The position numbers and the translations under genes are program-made. Below are positions 1 to 8,945 of a stretch of DNA of 64,000 bases, in pieces. The stretch spans positions 1,300,501 through 1,364,500 of the forward strand of contig NZ_CP070506.1 of NCBI RefSeq assembly GCF_016925675.1, given 5' to 3'. The notes beneath the pieces were generated by a model that saw nothing but the letters and a program-made list of their open reading frames with translations, did not search any database and had not been told where the DNA came from. The stretch's first letter is position 1; the number at the start of each line of letters is the position of its first letter. The DNA comes from Pseudomonas hygromyciniae. GTDB lineage: Bacteria > Pseudomonadota > Gammaproteobacteria > Pseudomonadales > Pseudomonadaceae.

Positions 1-1599
1 CGCCACCAGGTTCACCGGGTTGATCGCGGCGGCCTCGTTGAGGTGCTGGGCCACGCGCTCGCCGAGGCGGTTGGTGGTTTCATTGAGCCACGCCGGTTTG
101 TAATTCGGCCCCAGGTCCTGGGCGCGCCAGTCCGGTTGCTCCTGGTCGAGGAACTCCGCCAGCTTGATCGGCTCGCCGAAGTTGACCGCTACTTGGCCAA
201 AACGCTGTTTCAAGGCGCCAATGACCTTGAAGATATCGAAGATCGATTCTTTCTTTTTCGTCGCGCCGCGCAGCTCGCCCAGGTAGGTGCGGCCTTCCAG
301 CACCCGTTCGTAGCCGATATACACCGGCACAAACACGATGGGCATGCGTGAGGAACGCAGGAAGCTGCGCAGGGTAATCGCCAGCATCCCGGTCTTGGGT
401 TGCAGCATGCGCCCGGTGCGCGAGCGACCGCCCTCGACGAAGTACTCCACCGGGAAGCCCTTGGTGAACAGGGTGTGCAGGTACTCGTTGAATACCGAGG
501 TGTACAGCGGGTTGCCCTTGAACGTGCGGCGCATGAAAAACGCCCCGCCACGGCGTAGCAGGCTGCCGATCACCGGCATATTGAGGTTGATCCCGGCGGC
601 GATGTGCGGCGGGGTCAGGCCATTCTTGAAGAGCAGGTACGACAGCAGCAGGTAGTCGATATGGCTGCGGTGACAAGGCACGTAGATCACTTCGTAGCCC
701 TGGGCGACCTTTTGCACACCTTCGATGTTGTTGACCTTGATCCCGTCGTAGATCTTGTTCCAGAACCAGCTCAGTACCACTTCCAGGAAGCGGATGGCGG
801 TATAGGTGTAGTCCGAAGCGATCTCGTTGCCATAGCGCAGGGCTTGGGCCTTGGCTTTTTCGGCCGTGATGTTCTCGCGCTCGGCCTCGTCGAGGATCGC
901 CTGGCGTACCAGCGGCATGTTCACCAGGCCTTTGACCAGGTTGCGCCGGTGGGACAGGTCGGGGCCGATCACCGCCGTCTTGAGGTTGCGAAAGTGTACC
1001 CGCAGGATCCTTTGGGCCATGCGCACCGTACGTTCGTGACCTTTATTGTGCTCGATCAATTCACGCAGGTTGATTGGCGCAGAGAATTGCACACGGGTCT
1101 TGCGCCCCAGGATCAGGATGCTCAACAGCCGGCGCAGGCGCCCGGTGACGGCCCAACTGTCGGCAAACAGCAGTTTCCAGGGGCTCGACTCACTGGCCGG
1201 CGATTGGCCCCAGAACACGCTGACCGGGATGATCTGCGCGTTTTCCTCGGCATGTTCGGTCAGGGTATTGACCAGGCGCGTCAGGGTCGGCGGCGCGCCG
1301 CGCTTGTCCTGGCGGCCGAGCCAGTCCGGGTCGGGCGTGAGGTAGAAAAACGCCGCCGGTTCCATCAACGGACCGACGGACACCGGCAGCACCGGGCGCG
1401 GCAAGCCGGCCTTGGTGCACTCGGCATCCACCACGGCCAGTTCGGTCAGGGAGGGCGATTGCAGGACGTAGAACACCGGCCGGCTGCGGTCCAGGTTAAG
1501 GGTGAGGGACGACTGATTGATCGTCTCCGAGCGAACCCAGAGGTACAACAGTCGGCGCAAGGTGCCAAATACCAGACGGCGGAACGGGGAGCGGGTCAT
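1..1599 (-). CDS. plsB: Glycerol-3-phosphate 1-O-acyltransferase PlsB, C-terminal part cut by window edge
   Basis: Inner-membrane enzyme that puts the first acyl chain on sn-glycerol-3-phosphate in phospholipid synthesis. The frame is open from the ATG at 1599 to the left edge, giving 533 codons; the family is about 810-840 residues, so roughly a third is missing. The catalytic HX4D motif is seen as HRSHID at residues 310-315, followed by the acceptor-binding blocks [15 protein letters not shown] and EGGRSRTGR and the later [10 protein letters not shown] block. It diverges from the cold-shock gene on the other side of a 179-base gap. Identification is firm; only the end is unseen. Confidence 0.96.
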   Translation of the reverse strand, partial: MTRSPFRRLVFGTLRRLLYLWVRSETINQSSLTLNLDRSRPVFYVLQSPSLTELAVVDAECTKAGLPRPVLPVSVGPLMEPAAFFYLTPDPDWLGRQDKRGAPPTLTRLVNTLTEHAEENAQIIPVSVFWGQSPASESSPWKLLFADSWAVTGRLRRLLSILILGRKTRVQFSAPINLRELIEHNKGHERTVRMAQRILRVHFRNLKTAVIGPDLSHRRNLVKGLVNMPLVRQAILDEAERENITAEKAKAQALRYGNEIASDYTYTAIRFLEVVLSWFWNKIYDGIKVNNIEGVQKVAQGYEVIYVPCHRSHIDYLLLSYLLFKNGLTPPHIAAGINLNMPVIGSLLRRGGAFFMRRTFKGNPLYTSVFNEYLHTLFTKGFPVEYFVEGGRSRTGRMLQPKTGMLAITLRSFLRSSRMPIVFVPVYIGYERVLEGRTYLGELRGATKKKESIFDIFKVIGALKQRFGQVAVNFGEPIKLAEFLDQEQPDWRAQDLGPNYKPAWLNETTNRLGERVAQHLNEAAAINPVNLVA

Positions 1600-1699
1600 A
1601 GGCGTGCTGCTTTGAGTGGGAAAAACCGAGCAGGCGCTCGGGCGGGTAGTGTGCCGTATTCGCCGAAAATCGGCAAAAAAGCAGCGAAGTAAAGTTGAG

Positions 1700-1727
1700 T
1701 TGATCGTTTTTGAGCCTGTCTTATACT
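1700..1727 (+). promoter_or_regulatory. Candidate sigma-70 promoter of the first cold-shock gene
   Basis: TTGATC (1700-1705) and TATACT (1722-1727) are separated by 16 bases in the gap between divergent plsB and the cold-shock gene. Transcription would begin near 1734, leaving a leader of about 45 bases before the ATG at 1779. This is a consensus match only. Confidence 0.45.
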
Positions 1728-1778
1728 CGGCAGTTCAATGCGACTGACTCAACAATAAAAACCAGTGGGAGCAAACAG

Positions 1779-1988
1779 ATGACAACGCGCGAAACCGGCA
1801 ATGTGAAGTGGTTCAACGACGCCAAGGGCTATGGTTTTATCCAGCGGGAAGACGGCAAGGATGTGTTTGTGCACTACCGCGCCATCCGCGGTGAAGGCCA
1901 CCGCTCCCTGGCCGAGGGCCAGCAGGTGGAATACGCCGTGGTGAGCGGCGAGAAGGGCTTGCAGGCGGAGGATGTGGTGGGTCTTTAA
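1779..1988 (+). CDS. Cold-shock domain protein (CspA family)
   Basis: Small single-domain nucleic-acid-binding protein of 69 residues, the normal family length. The RNA-binding motifs are visible as KGYGFI (RNP1) and DVFVHY (RNP2), and the start [14 protein letters not shown] is typical. The ATG at 1779 was chosen over an upstream in-frame ATG because it gives the usual N-terminus and has GGGAG a few bases upstream. Family members act as RNA chaperones or transcription antiterminators; whether this copy is cold-induced cannot be told. It ends just before a REP palindrome and faces the small unknown gene beyond it. Confidence 0.93.
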   Translation: MTTRETGNVKWFNDAKGYGFIQREDGKDVFVHYRAIRGEGHRSLAEGQQVEYAVVSGEKGLQAEDVVGL

Positions 1989-2018
1989 AGCAGATTTCTG
2001 CAACGCCGCTGAACCCAA

Positions 2019-2136
2019 GTGGGAGCGGGTTTGTGTGGGAGCTGGCTTGCCTGCGATAGCATCACCGTGGTCTGGCTGATAGACCGAGGTGCCTGTATCG
2101 CAGGCAAGCCAGCTCCCACATAAGCCCGCTCCCACA
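2019..2136. repeat. Nested double REP palindrome
   Basis: The outer arms (gtgggagcgggttt at 2019 and its complement ending near 2136) enclose a second palindrome with different arms (gtgggagctggcttgcctgc and its complement). Two REP subtypes are therefore stacked, one inside the other. It lies between two convergent genes, where it could also act as a bidirectional transcription stop. Confidence 0.85.
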
Positions 2137-2150
2137 CTGACCGGGCTGGA

Positions 2151-2528
2151 TCAGGCAGTTTTCCAGGTGATCTGTTCTTCACCGTCTTCGCTGATGCGGA
2201 TCCAGGTATCAGCGCTTTCTTCACCTTCCTCTTCAACCCACGTCCCCGGCGCGCAACGCACTTCGACGTTCAGCGCGGCAAAGGCCGCACGGGCGCAGGC
2301 GATGTCGTCTTCCCACGGGGTCTGGTCGCTTTCCAGGTACAGGCTGTTCCACTTGCCCACGGCCTTGGGCAGCCAGGTCACGGGTACGTTGCCGGCCTTG
2401 CACTTATAGGTCTGGCCCTTTTGTACCCAGTCGGTACACGGCCCCAGGGCGGCGCCGAGCCAGGCAGCGATGGCCTTGTAGTCGACGTCGGCGTCCTTGA
2501 GGTAAATCTCGATATCGGGTTGGCGCAT
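2151..2528 (-). CDS. Conserved small acidic protein of unknown function
   Basis: 125 residues starting at the ATG at 2528, which has AGGAAC upstream; a longer reading to 2561 lacks a better site. The product is rich in Asp and Glu towards the C-terminus (EEEGEESADTW) and in Trp, with two Cys (CTDW, YKCKAG) in the middle and one later. There is no signal peptide or membrane segment, so it is probably cytosolic. I do not recognise a family. From memory, a homologue sits beside a cold-shock gene and rlmA in P. aeruginosa, which supports it being a real gene. Confidence 0.8.
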   Translation of the reverse strand: MRQPDIEIYLKDADVDYKAIAAWLGAALGPCTDWVQKGQTYKCKAGNVPVTWLPKAVGKWNSLYLESDQTPWEDDIACARAAFAALNVEVRCAPGTWVEEEGEESADTWIRISEDGEEQITWKTA

Positions 2529-2601
2529 GGATGTTCCTCGTTGCGGGATTCGAAAATCCATTCGCGGATTCAGGGTGGGCGCAAATGCCCGGAAAAGTCG
2601 G

Positions 2602-3411
2602 TTATTGAAGCACGAAATAGTCGTAGCGCATCGACACGGTGACCAGCAGCGGTTCGGCCTGTTCGATCACCTGGGCGCGCCGCTCGGCACTGGCACGCCA
2701 GCCGTGGGGCGTCATCGCCAGCAGGTTGGCGCGGTCCTTGGGCTCGGCCAGGCTGAGCTGGAACTCCAGGACTTCGCTGTGCTGCAGGCTCATGCCGTCC
2801 GGCACCAGGGCCAGGTGCTTGTCGTCGGTGTACTCACGCACTTCGTCGTACAAGCGCTCGCGCAGCTCCATCAGGTGGCCGCGGGTCGGGCCGACCTTCA
2901 TCAGGCCGCCGCCAGGGCTGAGCAGGCGTTTGGCTTCCTGCCAGTCCAGCGGGCTGAACACGCTGGCGAGGAACTGGCAACTGCCGTCGGCCAGCGGCAC
3001 ACGGGCCATGCTGGCGATCAACCAGGTCAGGGTCGGGTTGCGCTTGCACGCGCGCTTGACCGCTTCCTTGGAGATATCCAGGGCATAGCCATCGGCGCGC
3101 AGCAGGGTGTCGGCGATTTGTGCGGTGTAATAACCTTCGCCGCAGCCGATATCCAGCCAGCGCTGGGGTTTGCGTTCCGCTGCCAGTGCCGCCAGGCGCC
3201 TGGCCACCGGCGCGTAGTGCCCGGCATTGAGGAAGTCGCGGCGCGCCTCCACCATCGCCAGGTTATCGCCCGGGTCGCGGCTGTTCTTGTGCTGCACTGG
3301 CAATAGGTTCAGGTAACCCTGGCGGGCTCGGTCGAAACGGTGTCCGGCCGGGCACACCACGCCATTGTCCACCTCATTGAGTGGCGCACTGCAAATGGGG
3401 CAAGCAAGCAT
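2602..3411 (-). CDS. rlmA: 23S rRNA (guanine-N1)-methyltransferase RlmA
   Basis: Methylates N1 of a guanine in 23S rRNA helix 35 (G745 in E. coli), using S-adenosylmethionine. The 269 residues match the family length. An N-terminal zinc-binding set is visible as C4, C7, C20 and H24, followed by the SAM-binding loop LDIGCGEGYY at residues 87-96. The ATG at 3411 overlaps the dapE stop by one base (TGATG), so the two are translationally coupled; an open reading extends further upstream but runs inside dapE and lacks the zinc-motif start. The product could instead be a TlrB/RlmA(II)-type enzyme, but RlmA(I) is expected in a gamma-proteobacterium. Confidence 0.93.
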   Translation of the reverse strand: MLACPICSAPLNEVDNGVVCPAGHRFDRARQGYLNLLPVQHKNSRDPGDNLAMVEARRDFLNAGHYAPVARRLAALAAERKPQRWLDIGCGEGYYTAQIADTLLRADGYALDISKEAVKRACKRNPTLTWLIASMARVPLADGSCQFLASVFSPLDWQEAKRLLSPGGGLMKVGPTRGHLMELRERLYDEVREYTDDKHLALVPDGMSLQHSEVLEFQLSLAEPKDRANLLAMTPHGWRASAERRAQVIEQAEPLLVTVSMRYDYFVLQ

Positions 3412-4562
3412 CAGGCGAGCAACTTGATCAGGGTCTGGTAGTAGATTTCGGTCAGTACATCGAGGTCGCTGGCCAGGATGCGCTCGTTGACCTGATGGAT
3501 CGTCGCGTTGACCGGGCCCAGTTCTACCACTTGGGTGCCGAGAGTCGCGATAAAGCGCCCGTCGGACGTGCCGCCGCTGGTGGATGCCCGGGTCTCGCGC
3601 CCGGTGACGGCCTTGATGCTGGCCGACACCGCATCGAGCAGGGCTCCCGGCTCGGTGAGGAACGGCAGGCCCGACAGCGCCCACTCCACGTGCCAGTCCA
3701 GGCCATGTTTGTCGAGAATCGCCGCGACCCGCTGCTGCAGGCCTTCGACGGTGGATTCGGTGGAGAACCGGAAGTTGAACACCGCCGTCAGGTCGCCGGG
3801 GATCACGTTGGTGGCGCCGGTGCCGGAATTGAGGTTGGAAATCTGGAAGCTGGTCGGCGGGAAGAAAGTGTTGCCATCATCCCAATGCTCGGCGGCCAGT
3901 TCCGCCAGCGCCGGGGCGGCCAGGTGGATCGGGTTCTTCGCCAGGTGCGGGTAGGCCACGTGGCCTTGCACGCCGCGCACGGTCAAGGTCGCGCCGAGGG
4001 AGCCACGACGGCCGTTCTTGACCACGTCGCCCACCAGGGTGGTGCTCGACGGCTCGCCAACGATGCACCAGTCCAGGCGCTCCTTGCGTGCCGCCAGGCG
4101 CTCGATCACTGCCTTGGTGCCGTGGTGTGCCGGGCCTTCTTCGTCGCTGGTGATCAGGAAGGCTACCGAACCCTTGTGGTCCGGGTAGTCCTGCACAAAG
4201 CGTTCGGACGCCACCAGCATTGCGGCCAGGCTGCCTTTCATGTCGGCCGCGCCACGCCCGCACAACATGCCGTGTTCGTCGATCAGCGCGTCGAACGGAT
4301 CATTCTGCCAGGCCTGCACCGGGCCGGTCGGGACCACGTCGGTGTGGCCGGCGAAGCACAGCACCGGGCCTTCATGCTTGCCGTGGGTGGCCCAGAAGTT
4401 ATCCACATCTTCGATGCGCATCGGCTCAAGCGCAAAGCCGGCGTCGCCCAGGCGCTGCATCATCAGCTTCTGGCAGTCGGCGTCGATCGGCGTCACCGAC
4501 GGGCGGCGGATCAAGTCGATAGCGAGTTGGAGGGTCGGCGAAAGGTCGGCGTGGGCCGTCAT
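3411..4562 (-). CDS. dapE: Succinyl-diaminopimelate desuccinylase DapE
   Basis: Di-zinc M20-family hydrolase that removes succinate from N-succinyl-LL-diaminopimelate in lysine and peptidoglycan precursor synthesis. The protein is 383 residues. Metal and catalytic residues are visible: H73 and D75 in [10 protein letters not shown]107 in [10 protein letters not shown], and E141-E142 in SDEEGPA. The ATG at 4562 is preceded by a good GGAG. It is the first gene of a coupled pair with rlmA. dapD and dapC of the same pathway also lie in this window. Confidence 0.96.
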   Translation of the reverse strand: MTAHADLSPTLQLAIDLIRRPSVTPIDADCQKLMMQRLGDAGFALEPMRIEDVDNFWATHGKHEGPVLCFAGHTDVVPTGPVQAWQNDPFDALIDEHGMLCGRGAADMKGSLAAMLVASERFVQDYPDHKGSVAFLITSDEEGPAHHGTKAVIERLAARKERLDWCIVGEPSSTTLVGDVVKNGRRGSLGATLTVRGVQGHVAYPHLAKNPIHLAAPALAELAAEHWDDGNTFFPPTSFQISNLNSGTGATNVIPGDLTAVFNFRFSTESTVEGLQQRVAAILDKHGLDWHVEWALSGLPFLTEPGALLDAVSASIKAVTGRETRASTSGGTSDGRFIATLGTQVVELGPVNATIHQVNERILASDLDVLTEIYYQTLIKLLA

Positions 4563-4616
4563 GGGAAAACTCCGAAGGTGTGTCAGGGCGCAAGACGAGA
4601 GTGAAATAGATCCAAT

Positions 4617-4702
4617 GTGGGAGCGGGCTTGCCCGCGATAGCATCACTGCGGTGCAACTGATGCACCGCGGCGCCTGCATCGCGGGCAAGCCCGCTCCCA
4701 CA
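4617..4702. repeat. REP palindrome, GCGGGCTTGCCCGCGAT subtype
   Basis: Left arm gtgggagcgggcttgcccgc and its complement near 4682-4701 flank an imperfect stem with gcggtgc/gcaccgc. It lies between dapE and ndvB, both reading left. Confidence 0.88.
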
Positions 4703-4752
4703 AGGGGGGATCAGTGGCTGCCTGAACCCATAAAGGGCCGTTATCTTATAGC

Positions 4753-4780
4753 AAAACGGCGGCCAGAGGCCGCCGTTTAG
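4753..4780 (-). terminator. Intrinsic terminator after ndvB
   Basis: The hairpin AACGGCGGCC tct GGCCGCCGTT (read on the minus strand) is followed by a short T run. It lies about 17 bases past the ndvB stop and would separate it from dapE. Confidence 0.75.
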
Positions 4781-4796
4781 TGGATTGCGCAAGTTT

Positions 4797-7388
4797 TTAC
4801 GCCGCCGTGGCGGGCTCCTCCGCCGTTGCCGGTTTAGGCAGCGAGGAGAGGAACGCCATGATCAACGCCGCCACATAGGGCAGCGATTGCACCAGCAGCA
4901 TCACCACCCAGAAGCGCATGTCATTGCTCGGCAAGCCTTGCACCAGGTAAATCCCCAGCGCTGCGCCCCACAACAGCAACATGATGAACATCTCTTCCCG
5001 GGCTTCGGAAATCGCTACCCAGAAGCCGTGGTTATCCGCGTTTTTCGGTGTACGAAAGAACGGAATACTGGTGGTGAAGAAACCATACAGCACCGCCTTG
5101 GCGATGGTATGTGACAACGCCAACCCGGCCAGGGCCGCGCAGAACGCATCCTTGAGGTTCACGCCAACGGCGCGGCGGTAGAGGAAGATGATCTTGCCGA
5201 CCTTGAACACGAACAACGCCAACGGCGGGATTGCGAAGATCAGCAACGGCGGGTCGACCCGGGTCGGCACAATGATCATCGCCGCCGACCACAACAAGGC
5301 ACCGACGGTGAAGAAGATATTCATGCCGTCCGCCACCCACGGCAGCCAGCCCGCGAGGAAGTGATAGCGCTGGCCACGGGTCAGTTCGGTGTCCTTGCCA
5401 CGCAACAGGCTGGCGGTGTGGCGCTTGATGATCTGGATCGCGCCGTAGGCCCAGCGGAAGCGCTGTTTCTTGAAGTCGATAAAGGTATCGGGCATCAGGC
5501 CCTTGCCGTAGCTGGTGTGGTAGTAGGCAGCTGACAGACCTTTCTCGAATACCCGTAGGCCCAGTTCGGCGTCCTCACAGATGCACCAGTCGGCCCAGCC
5601 CAGTTCTTCGAGGACCGAGCGGCGGGTCATGGTCATGGTACCGTGCTGGATGATGGCGTCGCGGTCGTTGCGCGTGACCATGCCGATATGGAAGAAGCCT
5701 TTGTATTCGGCGTAGCAGAGCTTCTTGAAGGTGCTTTCGTTCTGGTCGCGGTAATCCTGGGGCGATTGCACCACGGCGATTTTCGGGTCGGCGAAGTGCG
5801 GCACCATGTGTTTGAGCCAGTTGGGCGACACGCAGTAGTCCGAGTCGATCACCGCGATCACTTCGGCGTCCTTGGCGGTGTGCGGGATCAGGTAGTTCAG
5901 CGCGCCGCCCTTGAAACCGGCCAGGGGCGCGACGTGGAAGAACTTGAAGCGCGGGCCCAGCGTCTCACAGTAGTCGCGCACTGGCTCCCACACGGCTGGG
6001 TCCTTGGTGTTGTTGTCGATGATCAGGACTTCGTAGTCCGGATAGTCGAGGGCGGCCAGGGCGTCGAGGGTCTGTTTGACCATCTCTGGCGGCTCGTTGT
6101 AGCACGGCACATGGATCGACACTTTGGGGCGGTAGTCCGAATCCCCTTCAACCGGCAGGAATTCACGCCGGCGTTTGTGGGTCCAGACCGCTTCCGCCAG
6201 CTCATGGGCCTCGGTCAGCAGCACGATAAACACCCCGAGCGCGCCGAGGGCCAGCAAGAAGCCCACCGTCAGGCTGAACCACGTGCTGTATTGCTGGCTG
6301 TAGTCGTAGCCGATCCATACCAGCACCGACCCGCACAGGAACGCGATAAAGGTCAGGAAGGTACGCCCACGCTGGCGCAGGGCCGAGCCGTCGATCATCA
6401 GCAGGGTCAGCGACAGCAGGGCCAGCACCACCGAGCCGATGGCCAGCACCCGCCATTGCGGGATCGCCACTACCGGGCCTTCAAAATTGAATTTCTGCTG
6501 GCGCGCAGCGTTGAATACCCCCCAATAGGCGCCGACCGAGCCTTCGTCACTGGCTTTCCAGGGTTGGTCGAAGGCTTCGATCACGAAGTAGTTGTAGCCC
6601 TGGCGGTTCAGCTTGTTGACCAGGGTACGCAGGTAAATGGCCTGGTCGGCAGGGGACGCGTCCGCGCCACCGCGCATGCGGCCATTACTCGGCCAGCCGA
6701 CTTCCGAGAGCAGCAGCGGCTTTTTCGGGAAGGTCTTCTTCAGATCCCTGGCGCGGTCGAGGACGAATTGCCCGGCCTGGGCCATGGGAATATGTTCCCA
6801 GTACGGCAGGACGTGCGCGGCGATCAGGTCGACATGCTTGCCCAGTTGCGGGTTGTGTTCCCAGATATGCCACTGCTCGGAGGTGGTCACTGGCACTTTG
6901 ACCGCAGCGCGCACCCGGTCCAGCAGGACAATCAGCTCGTCGGCGGTGATTTCCTTGCGGAAGATCGCCTCGTTGCCGACCACCACACGCACCACACTGC
7001 GCGAGCTGTTGGCGATCTCGATGGCGCGCTGGATCTCGCGCTCGTTGCGCTCAAGGTCCGGGCTGATCCAGATCCCTAGGGTCACGCGCAGGCCGAACTC
7101 TTCTGCCAGCTTGGGGATGTTCCCCAGCGGGCCGTCGACCGAATAGGTACGGATGTTGTCCGTCAGCTTGCTCATGATCGCAAGGTCCTGACGCATCTGT
7201 TCGTCGGTCGGGTACTGGTCTTTCTGCGGGTACTGGCCTTGCTGGAACGGCGAGTACGAAAACCCGGAGATCTGCTGTGGCCAGTTGGGAGTAGTGACCG
7301 GGCGGTTGATCAGCGCCCAGAAACCGGTGAACAGCGCGGCAATTGCCAGCACTACTACCAGGTTGAGTCCAAATTTACGCGATGACAT
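4797..7388 (-). CDS. ndvB: NdvB-type glucan synthase: GH17-like domain fused to a membrane GT2 glucosyltransferase
   Basis: An 863-residue membrane protein that resembles P. aeruginosa NdvB, which makes cyclic beta-1,3-glucans linked to biofilm antibiotic tolerance. A membrane anchor (residues 8-28) leads into a periplasmic GH17-like domain with the two expected acids, E140 (VGNEAIF) and E229 (LSEVGWPSNG). Several membrane helices follow, then a GT2 domain (HVPCYNEPP near 427) with D515xD517, an ED motif (CICEDAELG) and KQRFRW. C-terminal helices finish the protein. The start at 7388 gives a proper anchor; an upstream ATG at 7454 would add a charged stretch before it. The Shine-Dalgarno site is weak. 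Confidence 0.88.
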   Translation of the reverse strand: MSSRKFGLNLVVVLAIAALFTGFWALINRPVTTPNWPQQISGFSYSPFQQGQYPQKDQYPTDEQMRQDLAIMSKLTDNIRTYSVDGPLGNIPKLAEEFGLRVTLGIWISPDLERNEREIQRAIEIANSSRSVVRVVVGNEAIFRKEITADELIVLLDRVRAAVKVPVTTSEQWHIWEHNPQLGKHVDLIAAHVLPYWEHIPMAQAGQFVLDRARDLKKTFPKKPLLLSEVGWPSNGRMRGGADASPADQAIYLRTLVNKLNRQGYNYFVIEAFDQPWKASDEGSVGAYWGVFNAARQQKFNFEGPVVAIPQWRVLAIGSVVLALLSLTLLMIDGSALRQRGRTFLTFIAFLCGSVLVWIGYDYSQQYSTWFSLTVGFLLALGALGVFIVLLTEAHELAEAVWTHKRRREFLPVEGDSDYRPKVSIHVPCYNEPPEMVKQTLDALAALDYPDYEVLIIDNNTKDPAVWEPVRDYCETLGPRFKFFHVAPLAGFKGGALNYLIPHTAKDAEVIAVIDSDYCVSPNWLKHMVPHFADPKIAVVQSPQDYRDQNESTFKKLCYAEYKGFFHIGMVTRNDRDAIIQHGTMTMTRRSVLEELGWADWCICEDAELGLRVFEKGLSAAYYHTSYGKGLMPDTFIDFKKQRFRWAYGAIQIIKRHTASLLRGKDTELTRGQRYHFLAGWLPWVADGMNIFFTVGALLWSAAMIIVPTRVDPPLLIFAIPPLALFVFKVGKIIFLYRRAVGVNLKDAFCAALAGLALSHTIAKAVLYGFFTTSIPFFRTPKNADNHGFWVAISEAREEMFIMLLLWGAALGIYLVQGLPSNDMRFWVVMLLVQSLPYVAALIMAFLSSLPKPATAEEPATAA

Positions 7389-7605
7389 AGCTGTTTCGGG
7401 TTCCAAAGAGTGCGGAACGAAAAGAGGTGTTGGCCTACGCCGAACGGCGCGCATCCTACACTGGCCCTTCCATGAGCGTACAGCAAGCTGGGAAAAACCG
7501 GAGTTTAGTCAGCGAAAGCTCTGCTTAGTTCTTTACTTGTAGCTGGAAGCTTCGAACTTGTCGCTGCGTAGTCCATAATGCGCGCCGGTTTTTGGGGTAA
7601 TGGTC

Positions 7606-8415
7606 ATGAGCACAGAAGATCCACGGTTTGCCGGTGTCGCCCGTTTGTATGGCATTGAAGGCCTGGCACGCTTGAAAGCGGCCCATGTGGCCATCGTCGG
7701 CGTGGGCGGTGTCGGTTCGTGGGCGGCGGAAGCCATGGCCCGCTGCGGGGTGGGCGAGATTTCGCTGTTTGACCTGGACGACGTGTGCGTCAGCAACAGC
7801 AACCGTCAGTTACACGCCCTGGACAGCACGGTAGGCAAACCCAAGGTCGAAGTGATGGCCGAGCGCCTGCGCGCGATCAACCCCGATTGCACCGTGCATG
7901 CGGTGGCGGACTTCGTGACCCGCGACACCATGGCCGAGTACATCACGCCGACGATCGACTGCGTGATCGACTGCATCGATGCGGTCAACGCCAAGGCGGC
8001 GCTGATCGCCTGGTGCAAGCGGCGCAAGATCCAGATCATCACTACCGGCGGCGCCGGCGGGCAGATTGACCCGACGCTGATCCAGGTGTGCGACCTGAAC
8101 CGCACCTTCAACGATCCGCTGGCCTCGAAAGTGCGCTCCACCTTGCGTCGCGACTACGGGTTCTCACGCACCGTGACTCGGCACTACAGCGTGCCTTGCG
8201 TGTTCTCCACCGAACAGCTGCGTTATCCCAAGCCCGATGGCAGCATCTGTTTGCAGAAGAGTTTTGTGGGGGATGGCGTAAAGCTGGACTGCGCGGGTGG
8301 GTTTGGCGCGGTGATGATGGTGACGGCGACGTTTGGCATGGTGGCGGCGACCAAGGCGGTGGACAAGATCGTGGCCGGGGTGCGCAGGCCGTCCGAGCGG
8401 GTCAAGCCCACCTGA
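7606..8415 (+). CDS. tcdA: tRNA threonylcarbamoyladenosine dehydratase TcdA (CsdL)
   Basis: ATP-dependent ThiF/E1-like enzyme that dehydrates t6A37 of tRNA to its cyclic form ct6A. The protein is 269 residues, with the nucleotide loop GVGGVGSWAAEA at residues 32-43, DLDDVCVSNSNRQ and the RRDYGFSRT segment near the middle. I chose the ATG at 7606 because GGGG sits 8 bases upstream; the in-frame ATG at 7600 would leave only two bases. It converges on csdE-csdA, whose products help this reaction, across a REP element. Confidence 0.93.
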   Translation: MSTEDPRFAGVARLYGIEGLARLKAAHVAIVGVGGVGSWAAEAMARCGVGEISLFDLDDVCVSNSNRQLHALDSTVGKPKVEVMAERLRAINPDCTVHAVADFVTRDTMAEYITPTIDCVIDCIDAVNAKAALIAWCKRRKIQIITTGGAGGQIDPTLIQVCDLNRTFNDPLASKVRSTLRRDYGFSRTVTRHYSVPCVFSTEQLRYPKPDGSICLQKSFVGDGVKLDCAGGFGAVMMVTATFGMVAATKAVDKIVAGVRRPSERVKPT

Positions 8416-8442
8416 GTCTCTCTGCGGGACATACATCAAAAT

Positions 8443-8530
8443 GTGGGAGCGGGCTTGCCCGCGATAGCGGTGGGTCAGTCAAGTATCGATCAACTGACCC
8501 ACCGCTATCGCGGGCAAGCCCGCTCCTACA
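8443..8530. repeat. REP palindrome between tcdA and csdE
   Basis: Arms gtgggagcgggcttgcccgc and its complement, with the inner stem gcgatagcggtgggtcag also paired, give a long near-perfect hairpin. It fills the gap between convergent tcdA and csdE and ends at the csdE stop. Confidence 0.9.
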
Positions 8531-8531
8531 G

Positions 8532-8945
8532 TTAGTTTTGTGTATGGCTCAAGTCGCGCATGCGCTGCAGGACTGCGTTCAGGCCATTGCTGCGCGACGG
8601 TGACAACTGGCGAGAAAGCCCTAACTGGCTGAACCAGTCAGGCAGGTCGACCGCCTGTAACGCGTGCGCCGATAGGCCATTGACCCGCGCCAGCAACAAC
8701 GCCACCAACCCGCGAATCAAGCGCGCGTCGCTGCTGGCGGCAAACTGCCAGTGGCCCTCGTGCAAGCGCCCCACCAGCCACACCAGGCTTTCACAGCCCT
8801 GTACCAGGTTGGCGTCGATCTTGTCCTCAGGCACCAATGCCGGCAGCCGCTCGCCCCATTGCATCAGCAGGCGGGCGCGTTGCTCCCAACTGCCGACGGC
8901 CTGAAAGGCTTGCAGCGCGGTCAGTGCATCCGCCGGCAAGCTCAT
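8532..8945 (-). CDS. csdE: Sulfur acceptor protein CsdE (SufE family)
   Basis: Accepts persulfide sulfur from CsdA and is needed with CsdA and TcdA for ct6A in E. coli. The protein is 137 residues, with the expected single acceptor cysteine C51 in VQGCESLVWL. The start overlaps the csdA stop by four bases (ATGA), so the pair is translationally coupled. SufE itself is the alternative, but the neighbours csdA and tcdA favour CsdE. Confidence 0.93.
   Translation of the reverse strand: MSLPADALTALQAFQAVGSWEQRARLLMQWGERLPALVPEDKIDANLVQGCESLVWLVGRLHEGHWQFAASSDARLIRGLVALLLARVNGLSAHALQAVDLPDWFSQLGLSRQLSPSRSNGLNAVLQRMRDLSHTQN

Noticed and set aside
5643..7079. A 478-codon open frame antisense to ndvB
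   Set aside because: Mirror of ndvB with no domain; ndvB has clear catalytic motifs.
8443..8530. REP hairpins as dedicated terminators
   Set aside because: They may stop or stabilise mRNA, but most lack T runs and recur as dispersed repeats, so I list them as repeats.
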